Below are positions 39,055 to 46,565 of a stretch of DNA of 56,594 bases, piece by piece. Source of the DNA: a virus; IMG/VR virus record IMGVR_UViG_3300025151_000041, positions 1 to 56,594 of that record; one strand, written 5' to 3'. Both the position numbers and the translations under genes were made by a program. The notes under the pieces were generated by a model that was not told the DNA's origin, searched no databases, and saw nothing but the letters and a program-made list of their open reading frames with translations. How positions within the stretch are numbered: the first letter of the stretch is position 1; each line of letters begins with the position of its first letter.

Positions 39055-39259
39055 ATTTAACGGCGGTTTTTTGGCATGGTAATTGCAATAAAAAAGCAAA
39101 ACCCCCCCAAAACGTGAGGGCGAGTAAGCATAGGCTTACGAGCATATTCCAGCTCTAAAATTATGTGTCCAGAAAATACCGTAGTCCGTCGTACCCCTTT
39201 TTTGCATAATGGACTTTAGGTTCATTGCCCTTTGAAAAATTCTATAATATAAGAATTAT
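39055..39259 (+). promoter_or_regulatory. Structured leader before terminase large subunit
   Basis: 205 bases without a gene. It contains a run of seven C (39102-39108), hairpins gtaagc-atag-gcttac (39124-39139) and gagc...gctc (39140-39155), a cccctttttt tract (39196-39205) that could end a short RNA, and TATAAT at 39243-39248 just before ATG 39260. A late promoter, a small RNA or a packaging site are all possible. Confidence 0.5.
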
Positions 39260-40720
39260 ATGAACTTGGACATTGCCCCCGAAGAAGCGTTGAAAACGTA
39301 TGCGAAGTTGCTGGGTAGAGCGACGGAGTTAACGGAGAGTGAAAAAGCGAGAAAGAACTTTATTGACTTTGTGCGGAGTGTTTGGCCTGAGTTTATAGGA
39401 GGCAAGCACCATAGTGTAATGGCGGATAAGTTTAACCGAGTGGCGAAGGGTGAGTTAAAGCGGTTGATTGTGAATATGCCGCCGAGACATACAAAATCTG
39501 AATTTGCGAGTTTTTTATTGCCAGCGTGGTTGATGGGTAGAAACCCGAAGTTAAAGATAATGCAGACGACCCACACAGCGGAGCTTGCTTTTAGATTTGG
39601 ACGTAAGGTTCGTAACTTAATGAACACGGAAGATTATGCGAAGGTATTTGAAAAAGTGAAGTTGCGAGCGGACAGCCAAGCGGCAGGTCGGTGGGAAACC
39701 AGTGATGGTGGAGAGTATTTTGCGGCAGGAGTGGGTGGTGCGGTAACGGGACGTGGAGCGGACTTGTTGATAATCGACGACCCACATTCCGAGCAGGATG
39801 CGTTGAACCCGAACAGTTTTGAACACGCCTATGAGTGGTATACCTCTGGACCTCGCCAAAGGCTCCAACCAGGAGGTTCGATAGTTGTCGTGATGACAAG
39901 GTGGGCGGAAAACGATTTAACGGGCAAAGTGCTAAAGCAGATGGCTCGTGATCCGTTGGCGGATAAGTGGGAGGTTGTGGAGTTTCCTGCGTTGTTGCCG
40001 AGTGATACTCCAACGTGGCCAGAGTTTTGGAAACAAGAAGATTTATTGGCGGTAAAGGGTAGCCTAAGTGTAGGAAAGTGGGAGGCACAGTGGCAGCAGA
40101 ACCCGACCAGTGAAACGTCGGCTATTTTAAAACGTGACTGGTGGCAAAAGTGGGAGAAGAAAGATTTACCGAAATTAACGTATGTGATGCAGAGTTATGA
40201 TACGGCGTTCAGTAAAAAAGAGCATTCCGACTATAGTGCGATAACAACGTGGGGAGTTTTTTATCCCCCAGATGGAGGAAAAGCGTGTATAATTCTAGCA
40301 GATGCGAGACGTGGTCGGTGGGATTTTCCTGATTTACGTCGGATAGCGTTAGAGGAATACAAGTATTGGGAGCCAGAAACCGTGTTGATAGAGGCGAAGG
40401 CAAGTGGAATGCCGTTAACACAAGAGTTGCGGAATATGGGAATCCCTGTTACAAATTATAGCCCAAGTAGAGGAAATGATAAATTGAGCCGTGTGAATAG
40501 TGTTGCACCAATTCTAGAAAGCGGTATGGTATATGCTCCCGACACAACGTGGTCGGAAGAGGTGATTGAGGAATGTGCGGCTTTTCCTGCTGGGGAAAAT
40601 GACGATTATGTAGATACGGTAACACAGGCGTTAAGAAGATTTAGAGAAGGCGGTTTTATAGTTCACCCCGAAGACTACGAACCAGAGGACAGCCAACCTC
40701 TAGCAAGGGTATATTACTAA
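39260..40720 (+). CDS. terL: Terminase large subunit
   Basis: 486 residues. ATPase: Walker A variant PPRHTKSE (about 74-81), Walker B LLIIDDPH (168-175), motif III VVMTRW. Nuclease: YDTAF (about 314), VLIEAKASG, and DDYVDTVTQALRRF near the C-terminus supply the acidic metal ligands of the RNase H-like fold. It cuts and pumps DNA into the capsid through the portal. Length is normal. Codon use (many GCG, ACG, TTG) differs from AT-ending neighbours. ATG 39260 has no strong SD; a TATAAT lies 12 bases upstream. Confidence 0.95.
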   Translation: MNLDIAPEEALKTYAKLLGRATELTESEKARKNFIDFVRSVWPEFIGGKHHSVMADKFNRVAKGELKRLIVNMPPRHTKSEFASFLLPAWLMGRNPKLKIMQTTHTAELAFRFGRKVRNLMNTEDYAKVFEKVKLRADSQAAGRWETSDGGEYFAAGVGGAVTGRGADLLIIDDPHSEQDALNPNSFEHAYEWYTSGPRQRLQPGGSIVVVMTRWAENDLTGKVLKQMARDPLADKWEVVEFPALLPSDTPTWPEFWKQEDLLAVKGSLSVGKWEAQWQQNPTSETSAILKRDWWQKWEKKDLPKLTYVMQSYDTAFSKKEHSDYSAITTWGVFYPPDGGKACIILADARRGRWDFPDLRRIALEEYKYWEPETVLIEAKASGMPLTQELRNMGIPVTNYSPSRGNDKLSRVNSVAPILESGMVYAPDTTWSEEVIEECAAFPAGENDDYVDTVTQALRRFREGGFIVHPEDYEPEDSQPLARVYY

Positions 40721-40733
40721 AGGAGAATTAACA

Positions 40734-43202
40734 GTGGCTAAAGAACCTTCTGTTTTCAATAATGTTGAAAAGTCGTTGGTACGACCTCCAGCCGCCGCCA
40801 ACAGTTTAGAAGAAGCCGAACTGTTAGAAAAAGAAAACGATTTACTGGCAACGGGTGAGCAACAATTAGAAATCGAAATTGAGGAAGATGACGAGGGTGG
40901 TGCGGTTATCAACTTTGGCAGCGAAACGGAAGTTATTGCTACGGAGTTTGATGGCAACTTGGCGGAGGTGCTTTCCGACCGTGAGCTGAGCGATATTAGC
41001 AGTTATGTAACCCAGAGCCACCAAGATGACAAAAGTTCTAGAGAAGATTGGGAAGATACCTACAGCAAAGGACTTGACCTTTTAGGTTTGCGGTACGAAA
41101 TCCGTACTGAACCGTTTCAGGGAGCGACGGGAGTTATTCACCCAATACTTAACGAAGCTGTAACACAGTTTCAATCGGCGGCTTATAAAGAACTTTTGCC
41201 GAGCAATGGTCCTGTAAAGACAAAAATCATAGGCAAAGTAAATCAAGAAATAGAAAACAAAGCCGACAGAGTAAAAGAATTTTTAAATTATCAGATTATG
41301 TACGAAATGGAAGAGTACGAGCCTGAGTTTGACCAGATGTTGTACTATTTGGGTAACGCTGGCAGTGCTTTTAAGAAAGTTTACTTTGACCAACAGTTAA
41401 ATCGCCCTGTAAGTAAGTTTGTTCCAGCCGAAGATTTGGTTGTACCGTACACAGCGACCGACTTACGCTCTGCAGATCGTGTTACGCATGAAATAAGCAT
41501 GAGTATGAACGAGGCTCGGAAGCAACAGGTAAGTGGATTTTTCCGTGATATCGAGTTAATGCCAGAACAAGAGGGCAGCGAGGACTCAGTACAGGAAAAA
41601 ATGGACAAATTAGAGGGTGTAAAGCCTTCGTACAACGATAAAGACCGTGAACTAACGCTTTTGGAGTGCCATTGCTACCTCGATTTAGAGGATTTTCCTG
41701 ATGTTGGGGAAGATGGCGAGCCAACAGGCGTAAAACTCCCTTATATTGTGACTGTTTGTCGTGATAATGCGGAAGTTTTGGCGGTTCGTCGGAATTATAT
41801 GCAAGATGACCCTAAAAAAACTAAAATTGAGTACTTTGCCCACTATAAATTTACTCCAGGATTAGGGTTTTATGGCTTTGGGCTGATACATCTACTGGGA
41901 AATTTAAGTCGAACAGCGACAAGTACCCTTCGCCAGATGATAGATGCAGGAACATTAAGTAATTTACCAGCAGGGTTTAAAGCAAGAGGGCTGCGAATAG
42001 CAGACGATGAAAACCCTGTCCAGCCAGGAGAGTTTAGGGACGTAGATGTTCCAGGAGGAGATTTAAAAGGAGCTTTGCTGCCACTGCCTTATAAAGAACC
42101 TTCTGGAACTTTATTCCAATTAATGGGTTTTGTTATAGCCAGTGCTGAAAAATTTGTAGGAACACAAGATCTTGGCTTTGAAGGCAACCAAAGTGGAGAT
42201 ATGCCCGTTGGTACAACGGTAGCGTTGCTAGAACGTGGAAGCAAGGTAATCAGTGCGGTGCATAAACGCCTTCATGCGGCTATGCGTATAGAACTCAAAC
42301 TCCTTGCAAAATTATTTTCGGAACTTGCACCCGAAGAAGCCAAATACCCGTATGCTGTAGATGGACAACAAGCAGGACCTCAAGGACAAGTAGGACCAAA
42401 TATTTTTGCTCAGGACTTTAGTGCAGAAATCGACGTATTACCAGTTAGCGATCCTAACATCTTTAGTATGTCGCAACGTATTATGTTAGCACAGGAACAG
42501 CTCAAGTTGGCAATGGCTATGCCAGAGATGCACAATATGTACGAGAGTTTCCGTCGGTTGTACAGTGCGTTGGGTGTCGACAACATAGACGAATTGTTAA
42601 AAAGACCGCCAGATCCTGTGCCTGTAAGTCCAGCCGTAGAAAATGGAAAAGCACCGTTAGTTGTTACGGGTGGGGCTGAACCTCCGAAGGCGTTTCCTGA
42701 ACAAGATCATGATGCTCATATTGCAGCTCACTTGGCATTTTTACAGACAAAAGTGGTAAAAGAATCAACAGCTATATATGCTGTTATTTTGGAGCATATC
42801 TACCAGCACATAGGTTTTAAAGCTGAAATGATGGTTGCCTCAGAAATGCAACAACAGGGTATGCAACCAAACCCACAGCAAAAACCAATGATAGATGCAG
42901 CCATAGCACAGAAAATTGCACAGCTTACAGCCGAGTTTAATGAAATGGAAAAAGAAATGAGTGGTGGCGAACAACAAGATCCGCTTGTTGCGTTAAAACA
43001 ACGTGAACTCGACATAAAAGCTGGAGACCTTGCCCGTAAGCAACAAGATGACCAACGTGGGTTTGAGCTTGATAATAAAAAATTAACTCAAGCAGCTAAT
43101 CTACAAAGGGAAAGAATAGAGTCACAGGAAGACATAGCACAGCTAAGAGCTAATGTTGCAATGGATAAAACGTACAATGCACCAAGAGGAGCAGGACAAT
43201 GA
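40734..43202 (+). CDS. Portal protein
   Basis: 822 residues from GTG after AAAGGAG. SSREDWEDTYSKGLDLLGLRYEIRTEPFQGATGVIHPILNEAVTQFQSAAYKEL near residues 100-155 is typical of large podovirus (P22/SU10-type) portals. Later LGFEGNQSGDMPVGTTVALLERGSKVISAVHKRLHAAM matches the region lining the channel. The C-terminus is a long Gln-rich coiled coil (LARKQQDDQRGFELDNKK), the place of the P22 barrel. Dodecameric ring for DNA passage. Overlaps the next gene by 4 bases. Confidence 0.85.
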   Translation: MAKEPSVFNNVEKSLVRPPAAANSLEEAELLEKENDLLATGEQQLEIEIEEDDEGGAVINFGSETEVIATEFDGNLAEVLSDRELSDISSYVTQSHQDDKSSREDWEDTYSKGLDLLGLRYEIRTEPFQGATGVIHPILNEAVTQFQSAAYKELLPSNGPVKTKIIGKVNQEIENKADRVKEFLNYQIMYEMEEYEPEFDQMLYYLGNAGSAFKKVYFDQQLNRPVSKFVPAEDLVVPYTATDLRSADRVTHEISMSMNEARKQQVSGFFRDIELMPEQEGSEDSVQEKMDKLEGVKPSYNDKDRELTLLECHCYLDLEDFPDVGEDGEPTGVKLPYIVTVCRDNAEVLAVRRNYMQDDPKKTKIEYFAHYKFTPGLGFYGFGLIHLLGNLSRTATSTLRQMIDAGTLSNLPAGFKARGLRIADDENPVQPGEFRDVDVPGGDLKGALLPLPYKEPSGTLFQLMGFVIASAEKFVGTQDLGFEGNQSGDMPVGTTVALLERGSKVISAVHKRLHAAMRIELKLLAKLFSELAPEEAKYPYAVDGQQAGPQGQVGPNIFAQDFSAEIDVLPVSDPNIFSMSQRIMLAQEQLKLAMAMPEMHNMYESFRRLYSALGVDNIDELLKRPPDPVPVSPAVENGKAPLVVTGGAEPPKAFPEQDHDAHIAAHLAFLQTKVVKESTAIYAVILEHIYQHIGFKAEMMVASEMQQQGMQPNPQQKPMIDAAIAQKIAQLTAEFNEMEKEMSGGEQQDPLVALKQRELDIKAGDLARKQQDDQRGFELDNKKLTQAANLQRERIESQEDIAQLRANVAMDKTYNAPRGAGQ

Positions 43203-43837
43203 GTGAATTTGGTAGCGACATAGTTTATGGACCAGATGGCGAAGTTCTTTACAACCCATCAAATCCAGGAGGTATAAACCGTACAGGAAAAAGAATGTAC
43301 AACATAGCGGATTTTGTAACTCAGTTTGATGTTTTGCCAGAAGGCTTAACACCAAATCAACCACCTGCGTTACCAGAAAGAGGCAGTCCGCCTCCTCCTC
43401 CGCCTACACCTGCACCTCCAACTGCACCTCCAACTACAGGTGGTGGTCAACCTCCTCCGCCTACACCTGCATCTCCAGGAACAGCTTACTTAGATTCAAT
43501 AAACAAAAGATATATGACCGATTTTAATAATTATTTGGCTGGTGGTAGAGATGAGGCTTCATGGATTTCTAGCCCTTTATATCAAAGTTACGAAAGTGAA
43601 ATAATCGGTGGCATAGATAGGCTTGGGTTAGAAGACTACGATAGAGCAACAAAAGATTTTGCATTTCACAGCAATAGAGCAGGACAAACAGGTAATCCTT
43701 ATGCAGCCAGTAGTGCTAGAATTGCCAATGCTTTGCAAAATAAATTAAATTTTTTTAACGCTACAATAACACCAGAGTATTTTATGGCGGAAGGTGGTTT
43801 AGTAAATTACAATAAAGGTATTAAAAGTTTAACTTAG
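43199..43837 (+). CDS. Hypothetical protein with proline-rich linker, 212 residues
   Basis: Overlaps the portal stop. Residues about 60-95 are a Pro/Thr linker (SPPPPPPTPAPPTAPP) joining a short N-terminal part to a helical C-terminal half (YLDSINKRYMTDFNNYLAGG; ARIANALQNKLNFF). Likely a minor virion protein. Not recognised. Confidence 0.7.
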   Translation: MSEFGSDIVYGPDGEVLYNPSNPGGINRTGKRMYNIADFVTQFDVLPEGLTPNQPPALPERGSPPPPPPTPAPPTAPPTTGGGQPPPPTPASPGTAYLDSINKRYMTDFNNYLAGGRDEASWISSPLYQSYESEIIGGIDRLGLEDYDRATKDFAFHSNRAGQTGNPYAASSARIANALQNKLNFFNATITPEYFMAEGGLVNYNKGIKSLT

Positions 43838-43847
43838 GAGAAAACTT

Positions 43848-44024
43848 ATGGGTAAAGGTAAAGACAACGTACAAACTTCTATGGAAGTTTTTCAAGCTGA
43901 TGGTTCTCACATGGTTGATTATGCCAAAACAGAACAAGTTGAAGTGCCAAAAGCTATGAAAGGTTTTAAAAAAGCTAGGGGTCAAGGTGACGCAATCGGT
44001 GGTGTAAAATTCACTGTACGTTAA
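43848..44024 (+). CDS. Small basic protein, 58 residues
   Basis: GGAG ribosome site. MGKGKDNVQTSMEVFQADGSHMVDY..., then KAMKGFKKARGQGDAIGG. Small, basic, Gly-rich; fits a short virion-operon peptide. Function unknown. Confidence 0.65.
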   Translation: MGKGKDNVQTSMEVFQADGSHMVDYAKTEQVEVPKAMKGFKKARGQGDAIGGVKFTVR

Positions 44025-44036
44025 AAGGATTCTAGA

Positions 44037-44408
44037 GTGTTAATCACAAGTGCTCCCCAGTACATACAGGGGTTGACAAATGCAAAAGTAGATTTAACAG
44101 GAACAAGTGTTACGACGCTGTACACCTCTCCCAGCACAGTGTCGTTTTCTGTTGTAAACTCAATACTAGTATCAGAAGATTCAGGCAATGCCGATACAAT
44201 CACTGTTACGTTGACAAGTGGATCTGATGTTTTTAGTTTGTTTAAAACGAAAGCTGTTGATGCAAATGGAACGCTAGAATTATTGAGTAGGGATTTAGTT
44301 GTGCAATCTGGTGAAATTTTAAAAGTGACAGCTGCAACGGGTAATAGGCTACACGTTGTTGCAAGCATACAAGAATTCTTGTTGTCACGAGCAGGGGCGG
44401 TGAGTTGA
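44037..44408 (+). CDS. Hypothetical beta-rich protein, 123 residues
   Basis: GTG start after AAAAGGATTC. Thr/Ser/Val-rich strands (VDLTGTSVTTLYTSPSTVSFSVVNSILV; VSEDSGNADTITVTLTSG) suggest an immunoglobulin-like or jelly-roll virion protein. Stop overlaps the TTG start of the next gene. Confidence 0.7.
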   Translation: MLITSAPQYIQGLTNAKVDLTGTSVTTLYTSPSTVSFSVVNSILVSEDSGNADTITVTLTSGSDVFSLFKTKAVDANGTLELLSRDLVVQSGEILKVTAATGNRLHVVASIQEFLLSRAGAVS

Positions 44409-44557
44409 TTAGTTATGATAAGTATTTATATGACGTAGTAAAAGAAAAAATTAAAAAACAGGAAAAGTTGTTAAAAGAACAAGAGCTATTGTTACAAAAA
44501 CAAGAAAAGTTAATAAAATCGCAGTTAGATAAAGTTATTTTTTTAAAACGCAAATGA
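44405..44557 (+). CDS. Small coiled-coil protein, 50 residues, TTG start
   Basis: The frame has no ATG or GTG, so it likely starts at TTG 44405 overlapping the previous stop (TTGA). VKEKIKKQEKLLKEQELLLQKQEKLIKSQ is a strongly heptad coiled coil. Close packing supports it. Confidence 0.55.
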   Translation: MISYDKYLYDVVKEKIKKQEKLLKEQELLLQKQEKLIKSQLDKVIFLKRK

Positions 44558-44564
44558 GGACAAT

Positions 44565-44720
44565 ATGAGCTGGTTAGAAAGTATAAAAACATTTTTCTTT
44601 GGTGAGCCTACAGGTGAAAGAGCAAGAGATAGTAAAGGTCGTTACATACCAGATGATGAATCTACACCAAATATAAATGAAGCATATAAAGATGGTCGGA
44701 CTCCTATAAAAAAGGTTTAA
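44565..44720 (+). CDS. Small hypothetical protein, 51 residues
   Basis: GAGGACA ribosome site, ATG 44565. MSWLESIKTFFFGEPTGERARDSKGRYIPDDE..., with a short hydrophobic N-terminal helix and polar tail. The SKGRYIPDDE part resembles small marine-phage peptides. Function unknown. Confidence 0.6.
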   Translation: MSWLESIKTFFFGEPTGERARDSKGRYIPDDESTPNINEAYKDGRTPIKKV

Positions 44721-44721
44721 T

Positions 44722-44928
44722 GTGTCAGAGGGTTTACCAGATAAAGCAGGATATCAAAAAAACAGACGGTATATGTGCTGGGCTTTGTTGATTGCTATGC
44801 TCGCAACAACAATAGCAACATTATTACACCCAGAACGTATGGCAGAAGCAGAAAGTATTATTATGACTCAGTATTTAGCTATGTCTGGTGTTGTTGGTGC
44901 ATACTTTGGTTTTACCAGTAGGAAATAG
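44722..44928 (+). CDS. Small membrane protein, holin candidate
   Basis: 68 residues from GTG one base after the previous stop. Two hydrophobic segments (about 17-35 CWALLIAMLATTIATLL and 48-64 YLAMSGVVGAYFGF) with basic ends. Size and topology fit a class II holin, and a second holin-like gene lies 360 bases on. Assignment is inference. Confidence 0.6.
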   Translation: MSEGLPDKAGYQKNRRYMCWALLIAMLATTIATLLHPERMAEAESIIMTQYLAMSGVVGAYFGFTSRK

Positions 44929-44930
44929 TT

Positions 44931-45287
44931 ATGTATGAGTATAAATGCAAATTAATTCGTGTTGTAGATGCTGACACAGTTATATGCAATGTGGACTTAG
45001 GGTTTAGCGTTGTTCTTGCTAACCAAAGAATTAGGTTCTACGGAATAGATACACCAGAGAGTAGAACACGCAACAAAGAAGAAAAGAAGTTAGGCTTGAA
45101 CGCAAAAGCCAGAACTAAAGAATTAATACCGAAGCAATTTATTATGAAAACACACAAAGATGCCAAAGGTAAATTTGGTCGTATTCTTGGAGAGCCATTA
45201 ATAGATGGTGTTAGTATATGCGATATACTAATAAAAGAAGGACACGCCAGACCTTACTTTGGTGGAACAAAAGAGGAGTGGGTATGA
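44931..45287 (+). CDS. Thermonuclease-family (SNase-like) nuclease
   Basis: 118 residues. RVVDADT (10-16), QRIRFYGIDTPES (32-44) and GRILGE (83-88) supply the catalytic set of staphylococcal nuclease: Asp15, Arg35, Asp40, Glu43, Arg84. Short but complete core, without signal peptide. It could degrade host DNA or RNA, or act in packaging. It lies between the two holin candidates and overlaps the second by 4 bases. Confidence 0.85.
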   Translation: MYEYKCKLIRVVDADTVICNVDLGFSVVLANQRIRFYGIDTPESRTRNKEEKKLGLNAKARTKELIPKQFIMKTHKDAKGKFGRILGEPLIDGVSICDILIKEGHARPYFGGTKEEWV

Positions 45288-45658
45288 TATTTAGCGGAAT
45301 TGTAAGTGCTGTAGGTGGTATAGCCACAGCATGGATGGAAAACAAAGTTGAGCAAACTAAAGCTAAAGGTGCTTTAAATGTCGCAATAGAGCAACGCAAA
45401 ACTAAAATGGCAACAGGTGAAATAGACTGGGATCAAACAATGGCAGAAGCCAGCAAAGATTCTTGGAAAGATGAGTGGCTGGTTCTTTTATTTTCTGTTC
45501 CGCTTATTTTAGCTTTTTGTGGTGATTGGGGCAGAGCTATTGTTGAATCTGGTTTTGCCGCTTTAGAAACTGCTCCAGAATGGTATCGGTATACGTTAGG
45601 TGTGATTGTTGCCGCTAGTTTTGGATTTCGTGGGGCAGCTAAATTTTTTAAAAAATAG
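45284..45658 (+). CDS. Putative holin (3-TM, GTA-holin-like)
   Basis: 124 residues from ATG 45284. An N-terminal hydrophobic part (FSGIVSAVGGIATAW), then SWKDEWLVLLFSVPLILAFCGDWGRAIVESGFAALETAPEWYRYTLGVIVAASFGFRG with two more segments. This pattern matches the 'holin of 3 TMs' family (HOL_3TM) known from gene transfer agents. It would make the membrane lesions that let the GH108 lysin out. Confidence 0.75.
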   Translation: MIFSGIVSAVGGIATAWMENKVEQTKAKGALNVAIEQRKTKMATGEIDWDQTMAEASKDSWKDEWLVLLFSVPLILAFCGDWGRAIVESGFAALETAPEWYRYTLGVIVAASFGFRGAAKFFKK

Positions 45659-45666
45659 GAGGATTT

Positions 45667-45897
45667 ATGTCCGATAGAGAAAAAGAAATTAGAAAAAAGA
45701 CAATTTTAGAAGAATATGTTTTGGATAAAACAGATTTAGATGAAAAAGTATTAAAAACAATAGACGATGTAGAAATCTTCTTAGAAGAAAGAAAAAGTAA
45801 CGTACAGTTTGTTTGGAATAAATTCCGTAAAACAGCTTATGTATTTCTTTCTATAGGTTTTATTGTAGGTGTTTTATTTGGTTGGGCGTTTCTTTAA
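45667..45897 (+). CDS. Small protein with C-terminal membrane helix, 76 residues
   Basis: AGGAGG ribosome site. Charged helical domain, then one transmembrane helix at about 56-75 (AYVFLSIGFIVGVLFGWAFL). Next to holin candidates, so possibly an anti-holin or lysis regulator. Stop overlaps the next ATG (TAATG). Confidence 0.65.
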   Translation: MSDREKEIRKKTILEEYVLDKTDLDEKVLKTIDDVEIFLEERKSNVQFVWNKFRKTAYVFLSIGFIVGVLFGWAFL

Positions 45898-46091
45898 TGT
45901 CAGACCTTTACATTTATGAAAAAATGTTGAAGACTATACGAGATCGTAGAAAATCAATTGAAGAAACTATAACATATGGTGCTGTAGCTGATTTTTCTAC
46001 TTTTCAAGATCTTCGAGCAAAACTTGGAGAGCTTGCTTTTTTAGAACAGGAGTTAAAATCCCTGCATAACAAGGTAACTGAAAATGACTAA
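45897..46091 (+). CDS. Small helical protein, 64 residues
   Basis: ATG 45897 overlaps the previous stop. Two helices (YIYEKMLKTIRDRRKSIEETI; LRAKLGELAFLEQELKSLHNKV). Overlaps the GroES-like gene by 8 bases. Similar short helical proteins occur in marine-phage capsid modules. Role unknown. Confidence 0.65.
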   Translation: MSDLYIYEKMLKTIRDRRKSIEETITYGAVADFSTFQDLRAKLGELAFLEQELKSLHNKVTEND

Positions 46092-46548
46092 AACTTTACT
46101 TGTACCCGATCACATAGCGGAAAAGAGACAAAAAGAAAAAGAGGGTGTTTTATCCTCTGCTTATGTAAAAGAAGAAGAAAGGTTTTTCGACCCTTCTAAA
46201 CTACCACAAAAATCAATAGACAGATTGCCACAACCTACAGGCTGGAGAATTTTATTACTCCCCTATCGTGGACAAGTTAAAACAGAAGGTGGTGTACACA
46301 TACCAGACCAAGTTCAAGAAAGAGAAACTCTTGCAACGGTGTGTGGCTACATACTTCGTGTTGGACCAGATGCCTATAATGACACCGACAAGTTTCCTAA
46401 TGGAGCTTGGTGTAAAGAAGGTGACTGGGTTATTTTCGGGCGTTACGCTGGAAGTCGATTTAAGATAGAAGGCGGTGAAGTTCGAATTTTAAATGATGAT
46501 GAAATCATTGCTACTATAAATGATCCAAGTGATATCTTGCATATTTAA
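46084..46548 (+). CDS. GroES-like co-chaperonin
   Basis: 154 residues. After an N-terminal extension (1-50), PTGWRILLLPYRGQVKTEGGVHIPDQVQERETLATVCGYILRVGPDAYND...WCKEGDWVIFGRYAGSRFKIEGGEVRILNDDEIIATI follows the Cpn10 fold: starting strand, mobile-loop-like GGVHIP, a VGP turn, GDWVIFG and a final NDDEI strand. Located just before scaffold and capsid genes, like phage-coded GroES of other viruses (compare T4 gp31 in role). It probably works with host GroEL to fold the capsid protein. Confidence 0.8.
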   Translation: MTKTLLVPDHIAEKRQKEKEGVLSSAYVKEEERFFDPSKLPQKSIDRLPQPTGWRILLLPYRGQVKTEGGVHIPDQVQERETLATVCGYILRVGPDAYNDTDKFPNGAWCKEGDWVIFGRYAGSRFKIEGGEVRILNDDEIIATINDPSDILHI

Positions 46549-46565
46549 TCATGGAAAGGAATACC

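Larger units (their letters stand above)
38186..39114. other. 929-bp island lacking GA and TC outside CGA/TCG
   Basis: Read base by base, this stretch has eight GA, all in CGA, and two TC, both in TCG. AGA, GGA, TGA, TCA, TCT and TCC do not occur on either strand. The last TCH is at 38184 and the next TGA at 39115. It covers the leader (hairpin tgtggta-tttt-taccaca at 38202-38219, three gttaaaaaa repeats at 38232-38260), the 221-codon gene and its terminator. Confidence 0.9.

Noticed and set aside
38186-39114. Simple APOBEC-like TC to TT mutation as the full cause of the island
   Set aside because: A deaminase acting at TC would normally also remove TCG, yet TCG and CGA are exactly what remain. 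Kept only as a partial idea.
39110-39210. Possible tRNA or hammerhead-like RNA
   Set aside because: Tried to fold a cloverleaf; the arms do not give 5-bp anticodon and T stems, and no ribozyme core is present.
39591-40088. 165-codon open frame on the minus strand in terL
   Set aside because: Shadow of terL caused by its GC-rich third positions; Pro/His/Ser-rich nonsense-like product.
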